Assembly: GCA_964412375.1 (NCBI GenBank)
Contig: CAYPOD010000008.1
Span: 1 to 64,000, forward strand
Direction of reading: 5' to 3'
Source: CADEDV01 sp964412375
Lineage (GTDB): Bacteria > Bacteroidota > Bacteroidia > Chitinophagales > Chitinophagaceae
DNA length: 64,000 nt
Below are positions 1 through 8,974 of the stretch, in pieces. Each line of letters starts with the position of its first letter. Within the stretch, counting starts at the first letter, position 1. The notes below the pieces were generated by a model. That model saw only the letters and a program-made list of their open reading frames with translations, did not search any database and was not told where the DNA came from. The position numbers were made by a program, and so were the translations under genes.

Positions 1-2
1 TT

Positions 3-236
3 GAGCTTTATTTCATTAACGGGGAGATTGTGGTGGGAGATGTAGCCAAAGGATCTCCTGCTGAGGCAGGGGGCTTGAAAGAAGGAGACGTGGTGGTTGC
101 CATCAATAACAACTTTAACCAGAACATGAACCAATATAAAGTGGCGCTGCAGGCTGCCAACCAGAAAATGCGATTCATTCTCCGGCGTGATGGCCACCTG
201 ATAGAGCTTAGCTTCAAAACCAAAAGCATCCGCTGA
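3..236 (+). CDS. PDZ-domain protein, C-terminal fragment
   Basis: The frame is open from the window edge, so only the last 77 residues are present and the true start lies upstream. The visible part is a PDZ domain: a GSPAEAGGLKEGDVVVAINN segment is the classic carboxylate-binding-loop and strand pattern, followed by a basic C-terminus. In Bacteroidota such a C-terminal PDZ is commonly attached to a retropepsin-like aspartyl protease or a secreted peptidase, but the catalytic part is outside the window, so the enzyme class is unknown. It ends about 80 bp before the M16 peptidase pair on the same strand, which could mean a shared protein-quality or peptide-degradation transcript; this is inference. 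Confidence 0.75.
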   Translation, partial: ELYFINGEIVVGDVAKGSPAEAGGLKEGDVVVAINNNFNQNMNQYKVALQAANQKMRFILRRDGHLIELSFKTKSIR

Positions 237-315
237 GGCCCGAACCGGTATTTTCAATACTTTTACTGGCTCTGCCGGGAATACAACCTTATCTTTCTGC
301 AGATGTTATATTACT

Positions 316-1554
316 ATGATCCAGTTTGAAAAATTTGCCCTGTCCAACGGGTTGAGGGTGATCGTTCACCAGGACACATCCACCCCGATGGCCGTGATGA
401 ATATTATGTATGATGTCGGAGCCAGGGATGAAGATCCTGCCCGCACGGGGTTTGCCCACCTGTTTGAACACCTGATGTTTGGCGGCTCTGTCAATATTCC
501 TAATTATGACGAGCCCCTGCAAATGGCCGGTGGTGAAAACAATGCTTATACCACCAATGATCTTACCAACTATTACATTCAGTTGCCTGCCGAAAACTTA
601 GAAACTGCATTCTGGCTGGAGAGCGACAGGATGCTCTCACTTGCCTTTAGTAAAAAAAGCCTGGATGTGCAGCGTAAAGTGGTGTGTGAAGAGTTCAAAG
701 AACATTATCTCAACAAGCCCTATGGCGATGTGTGGCACCGGATGAGAGAACTGGCCTACAAAACACACCCTTATCGCTGGATGACGATAGGAAAAGAGTT
801 GTCGCATATTGAAGAGGCACATTTGGATGATGTAAAAAAATTCTTTTTCAAACATTACCGCCCGGTAAATGCCGTGCTGGTGGTGGCGGGCAATGTGACC
901 GTGGATAAAGTGAAACAACTGGCAGAAAAATGGTTTGGTGAAATTCCGGCCGGCGAAAAATATAAACGCAACCTGCCCCAGGAAGCTCCCCAGCAAGAAG
1001 AGCGAAAACTGGAAGTGAAAGCCAATGTGCCGCTGGATGCATTGTACAAAACATGGCATATCTATTCCCGGATGGACCGACGCTATTATATCGTTGACCT
1101 GCTCTCTGATATTCTCGGGGGAGGCGGATCATCAAGGCTGTACCAGTCGCTGGTGAAAGAACAGCAGCTTTTCAGCAATATTGAATGTTATCATTTTGGC
1201 AGCACCGATAATGGCCTGCTGGCCATAGATGGCAAACTGGTGAAAGGAGTGAAGATAGAGGAAGCGGAAAAAGCAGTGGAAGCCGAACTGGAAAAAATGA
1301 AACAATCCCTGGTGGCAGAAACCGAACTGCAAAAAGTGAAGAATAAAACAGAAAGCCTGATCGCCTTTGAAGACATGAGTGTGATGAACAGGGCCAACAG
1401 CCTTGCTTATTATGAACTGCTGGGTGATGCATCGTGGATGAATTTTGAACTGGATAAATACGGAACGGTGACCACCGAAGACATTTTGCAGGAAAGCCGC
1501 AACGTATTTCGTAAGGAGAACAGCAACACCATTTATTACCTGTCCAATAATTAG
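316..1554 (+). CDS. M16 family zinc metallopeptidase, catalytic subunit
   Basis: 412 residues, the usual length for a one-chain half of a bacterial M16 (pitrilysin/MPP-like) peptidase. The inverted zinc motif HxxEH is visible as HLFEH at residues 48-52, with the downstream acidic zinc ligand expected at E125 or E126 in the VVCEEFKEH segment. Both M16 N-terminal and C-terminal domains are present. No signal peptide is seen, so it is probably cytoplasmic. The neighbour 19 bp downstream is a second M16 chain without the zinc motif; such pairs form heterodimers in which this chain cleaves and the partner helps hold the peptide. The start follows a purine-poor leader; no other in-frame ATG fits the family length better. 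Confidence 0.92.
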   Translation: MIQFEKFALSNGLRVIVHQDTSTPMAVMNIMYDVGARDEDPARTGFAHLFEHLMFGGSVNIPNYDEPLQMAGGENNAYTTNDLTNYYIQLPAENLETAFWLESDRMLSLAFSKKSLDVQRKVVCEEFKEHYLNKPYGDVWHRMRELAYKTHPYRWMTIGKELSHIEEAHLDDVKKFFFKHYRPVNAVLVVAGNVTVDKVKQLAEKWFGEIPAGEKYKRNLPQEAPQQEERKLEVKANVPLDALYKTWHIYSRMDRRYYIVDLLSDILGGGGSSRLYQSLVKEQQLFSNIECYHFGSTDNGLLAIDGKLVKGVKIEEAEKAVEAELEKMKQSLVAETELQKVKNKTESLIAFEDMSVMNRANSLAYYELLGDASWMNFELDKYGTVTTEDILQESRNVFRKENSNTIYYLSNN

Positions 1555-1573
1555 TGAGAAAGGAAAAGCTATT

Positions 1574-2848
1574 ATGTTAGAAAGGAAACAAGCCCCACCC
1601 ATCGTAGATGCCGTTGATTTCAAACTGCAACTGAAGCAAGCGGAACATTTCAAACTGGATAACGGGGTGGAAGTGTATACGGTGGATGCGGGAGCCGAGG
1701 ATGTTTTGCTGCTGGAATGGGTATTTTATGCAGGTAATTCATTTGAAGAAAAAAATATGACAGCAGCCAGCGCCAACTTCCTGCTGCGCAACGGCACCTC
1801 TTCAAAAACCGCTTTCCGGATCAATGAGCATTTTGAATATTATGGCTCCTATCTCAACAGGGCCTGCTATAATGAAACGGCCACCATCACCCTGCACTGT
1901 CTTACAAAACATATTCATGAACTGTTGCCGGTGGTGAAGGAACTGATCGTTGATTCCGTAATGCCGCAGGAAGAACTGGATATTTACCGCCAGAACATGA
2001 AGCAGCGGCTTAAAGTAAGCCTGAAAAAAAGTGATTTTGTAGCCGGCCGGCTCATTGATGTTTATCTCTATGGTGAGCAACATCCCTATGGAAAATTCAG
2101 CAGCTTTGAAGATTATGATGCCCTGCAGCGGGAGCAGCTGCTGGCTTTTTATGAAACCTATTACCGTAACGGGAAACTGCTTCTATTTGCTGCCGGAAAA
2201 CTGCCTGCTGATCTTGCTTCATTACTCAATAAATATTTTGGCGACCTGCCCAACCGGCAGGTGACAGTGCCAGCCATCAAGGCAACACCTGCCAGCGAAA
2301 AAAAATTCAGGATCAGCAATGACCCTGATGGTGTACAGGGTTCCATCCGTATCGCCAGGCCGTTTCCGAATCGTCATCACCCTGATTTTCTGAAAGTGCA
2401 GGTGCTGAACACCTTGTTTGGTGGCTTCTTCGGGTCGAGGCTGATGAGTAATATCCGGGAAGATAAAGGTTATACGTATGGCATTCATAGTTACTTACAA
2501 AACCATATTCATGAATCAGCCTGGATGATCAGCACCGAGGCAGGCAAAGATGTGGCAGAAGCCGCCGTAAAAGAAGTGTATGAAGAAATGAAAAGACTGC
2601 GGGAAGGATTTGTTCCCGATGATGAATTGCTGCTGGTAAAAAATTATATGATGGGTTCTATTCTCGGCGATCTCGATGGCCCTTTCCAGATCATTGCCAG
2701 GTGGAAGAATATTATTTTAAATGACCTCACCGAAAAATACTTCTACGATTCCATTCATACGATCAAAACGATCTCTGCTGAAGAGATTCAGCAACTGGCA
2801 CAGCAATACCTGCAGCCGGAGGAGTTTTATGAGTTAATCGTTGTTTAG
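1574..2848 (+). CDS. M16 family peptidase, non-catalytic partner subunit
   Basis: 424 residues homologous in layout to the preceding M16 protein but lacking HxxEH: the matching region reads ANFLLRNGTSSKTAFRINEH, with no zinc ligands. It keeps the C-terminal R/Y substrate-binding signature (SRLMSNIREDKGYTYG), which in MPP-like pairs belongs to the non-catalytic subunit that completes the binding site. The 19-bp gap to the upstream gene and the complementary motifs make a co-transcribed heterodimer very likely. No signal peptide is evident. An independent proteolytic activity would be surprising. Confidence 0.9.
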   Translation: MLERKQAPPIVDAVDFKLQLKQAEHFKLDNGVEVYTVDAGAEDVLLLEWVFYAGNSFEEKNMTAASANFLLRNGTSSKTAFRINEHFEYYGSYLNRACYNETATITLHCLTKHIHELLPVVKELIVDSVMPQEELDIYRQNMKQRLKVSLKKSDFVAGRLIDVYLYGEQHPYGKFSSFEDYDALQREQLLAFYETYYRNGKLLLFAAGKLPADLASLLNKYFGDLPNRQVTVPAIKATPASEKKFRISNDPDGVQGSIRIARPFPNRHHPDFLKVQVLNTLFGGFFGSRLMSNIREDKGYTYGIHSYLQNHIHESAWMISTEAGKDVAEAAVKEVYEEMKRLREGFVPDDELLLVKNYMMGSILGDLDGPFQIIARWKNIILNDLTEKYFYDSIHTIKTISAEEIQQLAQQYLQPEEFYELIVV

Positions 2849-2851
2849 TAA

Positions 2852-2890
2852 TTTCAACACAGAGTTAAGGAGTTGATGAGTAGCACAGAG
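2852..2890 (+). repeat. Left arm of the inverted repeat bracketing the GxxExxY gene
   Basis: Begins TTTCAACACAGAGTTAAGG and overlaps the first codons of the GxxExxY frame. It follows the pattern AACACAGAGTT-N3-GAG-N5-GAG-N3-CACnGAG. The reverse complement of the right arm (3301-3339) and the left half of the solo element at 51567 fit the same pattern. Confidence 0.7.
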
Positions 2891-3310
2891 AACGTCAAAA
2901 TTATTCCTATGCTGCTGGAGAAAGACTATAATGCTATCACGGAAAGGGTAATCGGATGTGCTATTGAGGTTCATAAAGAGCTTGGTCCTGGGTTGATGGA
3001 GTCTGTGTATCATGTTTGCCTGAAAAGGGTAATGATCAGGGATGGATAGGACGTAAAAAGTCAGGTTGTTGTTCCTGTGTATTTTAAAGGAGAACAATTA
3101 GATAAAGAGTTTGTTATTGACCTCCTGGTTGAAGATTCAATTGTTCTGGAGCTTAAATCCGTTGAAGCAATTTTACCTGTTCATGAGGTGCAACTTGTAA
3201 CTTATCTGAAACTTGCCAATAAGAAACTGGGTTTACTTATCAATTTTAATGTCGTATTATTAAAAGAAGGTATCCGCCGACGTATTAACGGAAATCTAAA
3301 CTCCGTGTGA
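2876..3310 (+). pseudogene. GxxExxY family protein, interrupted by an amber codon
   Basis: Reading from the ATG at 2876 gives a GxxExxY family protein: the hallmark region GPGLMESVY is present, then the frame meets TAG at 3047-3049 (codon 58). The same frame continues to the TGA at 3308-3310 with the rest of the family (YFKGEQLDKEFVIDLLVED and ELKSVEAILPVHEVQLVTYL). Only one substitution separates it from a full 144-residue protein; no frameshift is needed. The family has a predicted PD-(D/E)XK nuclease-like fold of unknown role. Both gene ends lie inside an inverted repeat (see the flanking repeats). It is either a recent nonsense mutation, an amber read-through gene, or a sequencing error. 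Confidence 0.85.
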
Positions 3311-3339
3311 CTCTTTTTCTCTGTATCTCTGTGTTGAAA
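3301..3339 (-). repeat. Right arm of the inverted repeat bracketing the GxxExxY gene
   Basis: Ends CTCTGTGTTGAAAA, the mirror image of the left arm at 2852, and contains the stop codon of the GxxExxY frame. Its reverse complement is very close to the left half of the element at 51567-51665, sharing CAACACAGAG, GAGAAAAAGAG and CACAC in order. Confidence 0.7.
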
Positions 3340-3359
3340 AAACCCTGAACTTCGCAGCC

Positions 3360-5375
3360 ATGACCTTCGACCGGAAAGACCTCTCCAGCGATCAGCTTGT
3401 TGACTTCTATAAAAAACTGCTCTGGCCCCGCATGATTGAAGAAAAAATGCTGGTGCTGCTGCGGCAGGGAAAAATTTCCAAATGGTTTAGTGGTATCGGG
3501 CAGGAAGCCATTGCTGTCGGCGCAACACTTGCTTTGCAGGATGATGAATGGATCATGCCTCTTCACCGCAATCTGGGTGTATTTACTACCCGCAACATGC
3601 CGTTGAGTAAATTATTTATGCAATGGCAGGGAGCACAGGAGGGATACAGCAAGGGAAGAGAAAGAAGTTTTCATTTCGGAAATAAGGAGCATCATATCTG
3701 CGGAATGATCTCTCATCTCGGTCCGCAGTTAGCCATTGCAGATGGTGTGGCATTAGCACATAAATTAAGAAAAGAAAATAAAGTGTCGCTTGCTTTTACC
3801 GGAGATGGCGGCACCAGTGAAGGCGATTTTCACGAAGCATTGAATGTGGCAGCTGTGTGGGACCTGCCCGTCATTTTTATTATTGAGAATAACGGCTACG
3901 GACTAAGCACACCGGTGAATGAACAGTATCGCTGCATCAGTTTGGTGGATAAAGCCAAAGGCTATGGCATGGACGGGGTGCAGATTGACGGAAATAATAT
4001 TCTCACGGTTTATGATACGATAAAAGGAGTGAGAGAGTATTGCATTAAAAATCAAAAACCCTATCTCATTGAATGTCTCACATTCCGCATGAGAGGACAC
4101 GAAGAAGCCAGTGGCACCAAGTATGTGCCGCAGGATCTGTTTAAGCTGTGGGAGATGAAAGACCCCATCAAAAACTTTGAGGAATACCTGCAGGCTCAGA
4201 AAGTTTTGGATTCAGGAAAGATTGAAGCAATAAGAAATGAATTCAAAGAGAAAATAGAAAGAGAACTGGCGATAGGATTTGATACCAGACCGGTGGTTGC
4301 AGATACGGAGGAGGAACTGGAAGATGTGTATGCAAAACCGTCAATAGTGAATGGTCAATCGTCCATAGTAAAACTCGATCATTACGACATTCACCATTCA
4401 CCATTGACCATTCACGAAAAAAGAATGATTGATGCGATTAGTGAAGGACTAAGACAATCCATGCAACAACATCCTAACCTCATCCTCATGGGGCAGGACA
4501 TTGCTGAATATGGCGGGGCTTTCAAGATCACCGAAGGTTTTGTCAATGAATTTGGTAAAGAAAGAGTGAGAAATACACCGTTGTGTGAAAGTGCCATCGT
4601 TGGCGCTGCGCTGGGTTTATCACTGGAAGGTTACAAGAGCATGATGGAAATGCAGTTTGCCGATTTTGTTACAGTGGGTTTCAACCAGATTGTAAATAAC
4701 CTGGCTAAGATCCATTACCGCTGGGGACAAAATGCAGATGTAGTCATACGTATGCCGACAGGCGGAGGTGTAGGCGCCGGTCCTTTTCATTCGCAAAGCA
4801 ATGAAGCATGGTTTGTAAAAACACCTGGGTTGAAAGTGGTGTATCCCTCCACACCAATGGATGCAAAAGGATTACTGATCGCTGCTATCAATGATCCTAA
4901 CCCGGTTATGTATTTTGAGCATAAAGCTTTGTACCGTTCTGTAAGCGGACCCGTGCCTGAAGATTATTATGAAATTGAGATCGGCAAGGCAAGACATGTT
5001 CGTGAAGGGGATGATATTTCCATCATTACTTATGGCGCCGGGGTGCATTGGGCGGAGGATTATGCAGCCGAACATCCTGAAATTTCTATTGATATACTGG
5101 ACCTACGGACATTGTTACCCTTGGATTATTTAGCCATCCGAGAAGCGGTTCAACGAACCGGAAGAGTGTTGTTATTGCATGAGGACACACTCATCGGTGG
5201 TATCGGAGGTGAAATTGCTGCATGGATTGCCGAACATTGTTTTCATTTATTGGACGCACCGGTAGTTCGTTGTGCATCGCTGGATACACCGGTGCCGTTC
5301 AGTATTGAATTAGAAAATAATTTCCTGGCCAAGGCAAGATTGGGGGAAAGCATAGAAAAGCTGTTGGGTTTCTAA
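3360..5375 (+). CDS. Fused E1 alpha/beta subunit of a branched-chain-type 2-oxoacid dehydrogenase
   Basis: 671 residues carrying both halves of a thiamine-diphosphate-dependent E1 in one chain. The alpha half (about 1-310) has the ThDP/Mg motif GDGGTSEGDF at 148-157 ending in ENN at 176-178. The beta half (about 353-671) has the transketolase-like fold with EYGGAFKITEGF and MQFADFVTVGFNQIVNN. It would catalyse oxidative decarboxylation of branched-chain 2-oxoacids, possibly pyruvate, and pass the acyl group to an E2 lipoyl protein. No E2 or E3 gene lies in the window. The linker, residues about 330-352, is encoded by a palindromic repeat (see 4347-4415) rather than conserved sequence. Assignment to the 2-oxoisovalerate type is by overall resemblance and is less certain than the E1 call. 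Confidence 0.9.
   Translation: MTFDRKDLSSDQLVDFYKKLLWPRMIEEKMLVLLRQGKISKWFSGIGQEAIAVGATLALQDDEWIMPLHRNLGVFTTRNMPLSKLFMQWQGAQEGYSKGRERSFHFGNKEHHICGMISHLGPQLAIADGVALAHKLRKENKVSLAFTGDGGTSEGDFHEALNVAAVWDLPVIFIIENNGYGLSTPVNEQYRCISLVDKAKGYGMDGVQIDGNNILTVYDTIKGVREYCIKNQKPYLIECLTFRMRGHEEASGTKYVPQDLFKLWEMKDPIKNFEEYLQAQKVLDSGKIEAIRNEFKEKIERELAIGFDTRPVVADTEEELEDVYAKPSIVNGQSSIVKLDHYDIHHSPLTIHEKRMIDAISEGLRQSMQQHPNLILMGQDIAEYGGAFKITEGFVNEFGKERVRNTPLCESAIVGAALGLSLEGYKSMMEMQFADFVTVGFNQIVNNLAKIHYRWGQNADVVIRMPTGGGVGAGPFHSQSNEAWFVKTPGLKVVYPSTPMDAKGLLIAAINDPNPVMYFEHKALYRSVSGPVPEDYYEIEIGKARHVREGDDISIITYGAGVHWAEDYAAEHPEISIDILDLRTLLPLDYLAIREAVQRTGRVLLLHEDTLIGGIGGEIAAWIAEHCFHLLDAPVVRCASLDTPVPFSIELENNFLAKARLGESIEKLLGF
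4347..4415. repeat. Palindromic repeat inside the E1 alpha/beta linker
   Basis: A perfect 13-bp inverted repeat, GTGAATGGTCAAT at 4347-4359 and ATTGACCATTCAC at 4403-4415, with extra ATTCACC copies just before the right arm. The element has no stop in the E1 frame and encodes the hydrophilic linker. Words of this ATTCACCATTGACCATTCAC type are, from memory, common in intergenic DNA of Chitinophagaceae. Confidence 0.7.
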
Positions 5376-5548
5376 GCTGGCAGGGGAACAGAGTTACGGC
5401 AAACCGGACAACAAGATGGAATGTTATCAACCGGTCGTGATTTTAATATTATTAATTTCTTCCATAGAATTACAACCAATGGCTTATCTTGAACCAACTT
5501 CACCCTTTGTAAGCTGATTATCCCTCCCTGCCACCACAACTAAACCAC

Positions 5549-6895
5549 ATGCATATGAGCACACCTGGCGGCATCGCTGCCCCTGTAGCACAACAGGAAC
5601 GCATCGTTATTCTGGATGCATTACGGGGCATTGCCATTCTCGGCATCTTATTAATGAATATACCAGGCTTTGGCCTGCCGTCTCCTGCCTGTTATGGCGA
5701 TCTGATGGTTATGGATGAAATGGGAACCATCAATCAACAAACATGGTTTTTGATTGACTGGACATTGGAGGGAAGTCAACGGGCTCTATTCTCCATGTTG
5801 TTCGGGGCCGGGATGATTTTATTTATAACCCGCCAGGAAAAAAGAACTGACGGATTGTGGCCCGCCGATTATTTTTTCCGCCGCCAGTTATGGCTGCTTG
5901 TTTTCGGGCTATTCAATGCATTTGTATTGCTATGGTTTTGGGATATTTTGTTTGCTTATGCCTGCTGCGGAATGATCTTATTTGCGTTTCGCCGCTTATC
6001 CTCCAAAGCGCTGCTCATAGCAGCTTTCATTTGCCTGTTGCTGATGACACTGCGGGAGAACGCTGATTTCTACCGGGACAAAGCCATGATCCATAAAGGT
6101 GAACTGGTCGCAAGGATTGATACAACAACTACTAAACTTACAGCCGGGCAACAGGAACAGTTAGGGGCCATGAATGAATTCAAAGAGAAAAACTCTTTGG
6201 AAGGACGGAAAAAAGAAATGGAGAGCAGTTTGGCGAAAGTGCGGGGAGATTATGGCTCTTTTTATAAGTACCAAAGCGAAAGAAGCCTGTTCATGGAAAC
6301 TGTTTTCTTTTATAATACCATATGGGACATTTTGCTTTTCATGTTCATCGGAATGGCATTTTACAAGAGCGGTGTGCTGACCGGCAACGCTTCCCCTAAA
6401 GTTTACTGGCTCTTGACTATTGTTGGTTTGGGTGCAGGGCTTTTACTGTCCTGGTACCGCCTGCAGCCTTTACTTATATACCAGTTCAATAAGTTTGATT
6501 ACACCAAAAACGTAAGTTTTGAATATTATGAAATCTCCAGGACACTGCGGTCGCTTGGTATATTCGGGCTGATCATGCTGTTGTATAAATCCGGCTGGTT
6601 CAAATGGCTCTTCGCATTGATGCGGCCGGTGGGGCAAATGGCATTTACCAATTACCTTACACAATCGCTGCTGGTCGGTCTTTTCTTCTATGGAATTGGT
6701 TTTGGGTATTTTGGAAAACTGCAACGCTATGAAATTTATTATGTCGTTGGCGCTACATGGATTCTTCAGATAATATGGAGTCATATATGGTTGCGCTACT
6801 TCCGTTTTGGCCCGTTGGAATGGGCATGGCGCAGCCTCACTTACTGGAAAAAACAACCGTTCCTGAAAAACAGGGCAGAGCAACAAAAGGAATAG
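5549..6895 (+). CDS. DUF418 domain-containing membrane protein (YeiB-like)
   Basis: 448 residues with about ten hydrophobic segments. The N-terminal signature RIVILDALRGIAILGILLMN and the C-terminal DUF418 region (RPVGQMAFTNYLTQSLL, then FRFGPLEWAWRSLTYWK) identify the family. The role is unknown; related acyltransferase-like or transport functions have been proposed but not shown. A charged insert at about residues 180-245 separates two membrane blocks. ATG at 5555 is an alternative start that would drop two residues. A second DUF418 gene lies at 28670-29911 on the other strand. The upstream 173-bp gap holds a weak TATCTTGA box but no convincing promoter. Confidence 0.88.
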   Translation: MHMSTPGGIAAPVAQQERIVILDALRGIAILGILLMNIPGFGLPSPACYGDLMVMDEMGTINQQTWFLIDWTLEGSQRALFSMLFGAGMILFITRQEKRTDGLWPADYFFRRQLWLLVFGLFNAFVLLWFWDILFAYACCGMILFAFRRLSSKALLIAAFICLLLMTLRENADFYRDKAMIHKGELVARIDTTTTKLTAGQQEQLGAMNEFKEKNSLEGRKKEMESSLAKVRGDYGSFYKYQSERSLFMETVFFYNTIWDILLFMFIGMAFYKSGVLTGNASPKVYWLLTIVGLGAGLLLSWYRLQPLLIYQFNKFDYTKNVSFEYYEISRTLRSLGIFGLIMLLYKSGWFKWLFALMRPVGQMAFTNYLTQSLLVGLFFYGIGFGYFGKLQRYEIYYVVGATWILQIIWSHIWLRYFRFGPLEWAWRSLTYWKKQPFLKNRAEQQKE

Positions 6896-6938
6896 TTTAC
6901 ATTTAGTTGCTCTTTTACCGTTCATTAAAAACATAACA

Positions 6939-8957
6939 ATGCGACTACTTATCTCTATTCTTAGCGCCTTCGTTGCCACAACGATTGCAGCCCAAACCAA
7001 CCCGATAGCTATCGGGTGGAGCCCGGAACAGTGTCTGAAAATAAAAAACATCACGGCTGTTGTGCCTTCGCCGGATGGCAGCAAGGTGTTATATACGGTA
7101 CGGGAAGCCGTGATGACGGATGACCGCAGCGAGTATGTGAACCAGGTGTGGCTGTGCAATGCCGATGGGAGTAATCCTGTTCAATTAACAAGGGGAGATA
7201 AAAATTCTGCCAATCCCAAATGGAGTCCCGATGGCAAATGGATCGCCTTCACCTCATCAAGAGACAGCAAGAATAATTTGTATGTGCTTCCGGTGGGAGG
7301 TGGCGAAGCAGAAAAAATAACCGATGTAAAAACGAGTGTGGGTAATTACAAATGGAGTGCTGATAGTAAAATGATCGCCTTTACCATGCTGGATGCTGCC
7401 GGATCAAAAGAGGAAAAGGATAAGAAAGCAAAAGACGACTGGTATTTTATGGATGAAGAAGTAAAGCAGAACCGGCTTTATGTGTTGTGGCTGGAGAAAA
7501 AAGATTCCACCGGCAAGCCCATTCAAAAAAAAATGACCAAAGAGAATTACAATGTCAATGCATTTGACTGGAATCCTGATGGCAAAAGCATCGTATATAG
7601 TCATGGTAAAACTCCTGAAGTAAATGATAACCTTTACAGCGATATTTCACTGACAGATATTGAAAGCGGAACAATTAAATCAATTGCCAATAGCGGGGCC
7701 AGTGAAACCAATCCTTTGTTTAGTCCCGATGGAAAACAGATCGCTTACTATTGCAGCACCGACCCCGTAGATTGGTCGGGGGCAAGACATGCAAGGATCT
7801 ATTCTCTTGCAGACGGCAAAAGCTGGCGGCTGAAAGCTACACCGGATGAGAACGGCGGCATTGGCGCCAATGGCATCTTTGCATGGACACCTGACGGAAA
7901 AAATGTATTGTGGGCCGAAGCCAACAAAACATTAGGCAGCGTTTATCTTTTAAGTGCAGACGGAAAATCCATCAGCGAATGGAATAAAGGTTCAAAGGAT
8001 CATATCAGCGGTATTACGCTTAATGAATCAGGTACTCATTTAGGATTCATTTTACAAAACCCCTCACGGTTGCCCGAAGCTTATATTAGCAAACTCTCTG
8101 AGTTTTCACCCGTGAAAGTGACCAGCATCAATGCGGCACATCTCAATAAACCGTTACCTAAAACTGAAGTGGTGAAGTGGAAGAGTAAAGATGGCCGGGA
8201 GATCGAAGGATTACTTACTTACCCGCTGAATTATACTCCCGGTCAAAAAGTGCCGTTCATATTGAATATTCACGGAGGTCCCGCTGGTGTCTTTCAGCAA
8301 ACTTGTGTAGCAGCCAACCAGGGAGCTTATCCGCTTGCTGCATTGGCAGAGGCAGGATATGCCATACTTCGTCCTAACCCACGGGGCTCATCCGGGTATG
8401 GCACAGAGTTCAGAACTGCCAACCGTGCCGACTGGGGCGGCAAGGACTATGAAGATGTGATGACAGGTGTGGATCATGTGATCAAAATGGGAGTAGCAGA
8501 TGAAACAAAGATGGGAGTGATGGGCTGGAGCTATGGTGGTTTTATGAGTAGCTGGATCGTAGGACATAACGATCGTTTTAAAGCCGCTTCGATCGGGGCG
8601 CCGGTTGTTGATCTCTCACACCAGAATCTTACCGATGATATTGAAGGATTCCTTCCGTCTTATTTTAAAGCCAACCCTTGGGATGACTGGAGTTTGTATG
8701 ACAAACACTCGCCGTTGCGTTATGTGCAGAATGTAAAAACGCCGGTGTTGCTACAGCATGGTGAGGCTGATGTGAGGGTGCCTTTCAGTAATGCGGTGAT
8801 GTTCTATAATGCTTTGCGAAGAAGAAATGTGCCGGTAAAACTGCTGGCATTACCAAGACAGCCGCATGGTCCGCAGGAGCCAAGAATGGTGCTGAAGACC
8901 ATGCAGACCAATGTTGAGTGGTTTGAGAAATATATTGGTGACAAAAAGGGATTTTAA
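6939..8957 (+). CDS. Secreted S9 family serine peptidase (prolyl oligopeptidase/DPP-like)
   Basis: 672 residues. An N-terminal signal peptide (MRLLISILSAFVATTIAAQ) is followed by a WD40-like beta-propeller with repeated SPDGK-type blades, and then a C-terminal alpha/beta-hydrolase domain. The catalytic triad is visible: Ser531 in GWSYGG, Asp611 in HGEADVRVP and His643 in RQPHGP. It should cleave oligopeptides in the periplasm or at the cell surface; proline specificity cannot be judged. Directly after the signal peptide a 16-bp palindrome adds residues that look extraneous to the family. The serine hydrolase lipoprotein starts 17 bp downstream, suggesting co-transcription. Confidence 0.93.
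   Translation: MRLLISILSAFVATTIAAQTNPIAIGWSPEQCLKIKNITAVVPSPDGSKVLYTVREAVMTDDRSEYVNQVWLCNADGSNPVQLTRGDKNSANPKWSPDGKWIAFTSSRDSKNNLYVLPVGGGEAEKITDVKTSVGNYKWSADSKMIAFTMLDAAGSKEEKDKKAKDDWYFMDEEVKQNRLYVLWLEKKDSTGKPIQKKMTKENYNVNAFDWNPDGKSIVYSHGKTPEVNDNLYSDISLTDIESGTIKSIANSGASETNPLFSPDGKQIAYYCSTDPVDWSGARHARIYSLADGKSWRLKATPDENGGIGANGIFAWTPDGKNVLWAEANKTLGSVYLLSADGKSISEWNKGSKDHISGITLNESGTHLGFILQNPSRLPEAYISKLSEFSPVKVTSINAAHLNKPLPKTEVVKWKSKDGREIEGLLTYPLNYTPGQKVPFILNIHGGPAGVFQQTCVAANQGAYPLAALAEAGYAILRPNPRGSSGYGTEFRTANRADWGGKDYEDVMTGVDHVIKMGVADETKMGVMGWSYGGFMSSWIVGHNDRFKAASIGAPVVDLSHQNLTDDIEGFLPSYFKANPWDDWSLYDKHSPLRYVQNVKTPVLLQHGEADVRVPFSNAVMFYNALRRRNVPVKLLALPRQPHGPQEPRMVLKTMQTNVEWFEKYIGDKKGF
7001..7016. 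repeat. Perfect 16-bp palindrome within the S9 peptidase gene
   Basis: CCCGATAGCTATCGGG is a perfect palindrome located at codons 21-26, encoding part of NPIAIGW between the signal peptide and the first conserved block (WSPEQCLKIKNI). Its position in a variable region suits an inserted repeat; the same word elsewhere in the genome would confirm this. Confidence 0.6.
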
Positions 8958-8974
8958 TTATTTTCTCAATAGTT

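Noticed and set aside
1574..2848. Second M16 gene as an independent active protease
   Set aside because: No HxxEH motif is present and the R/Y substrate-binding signature marks it as the non-catalytic partner.
5376..5548. Riboswitch or RNA gene upstream of the DUF418 gene
   Set aside because: No conserved stem or known motif could be found by eye; only AT-rich sequence and a weak TATCTTGA box.
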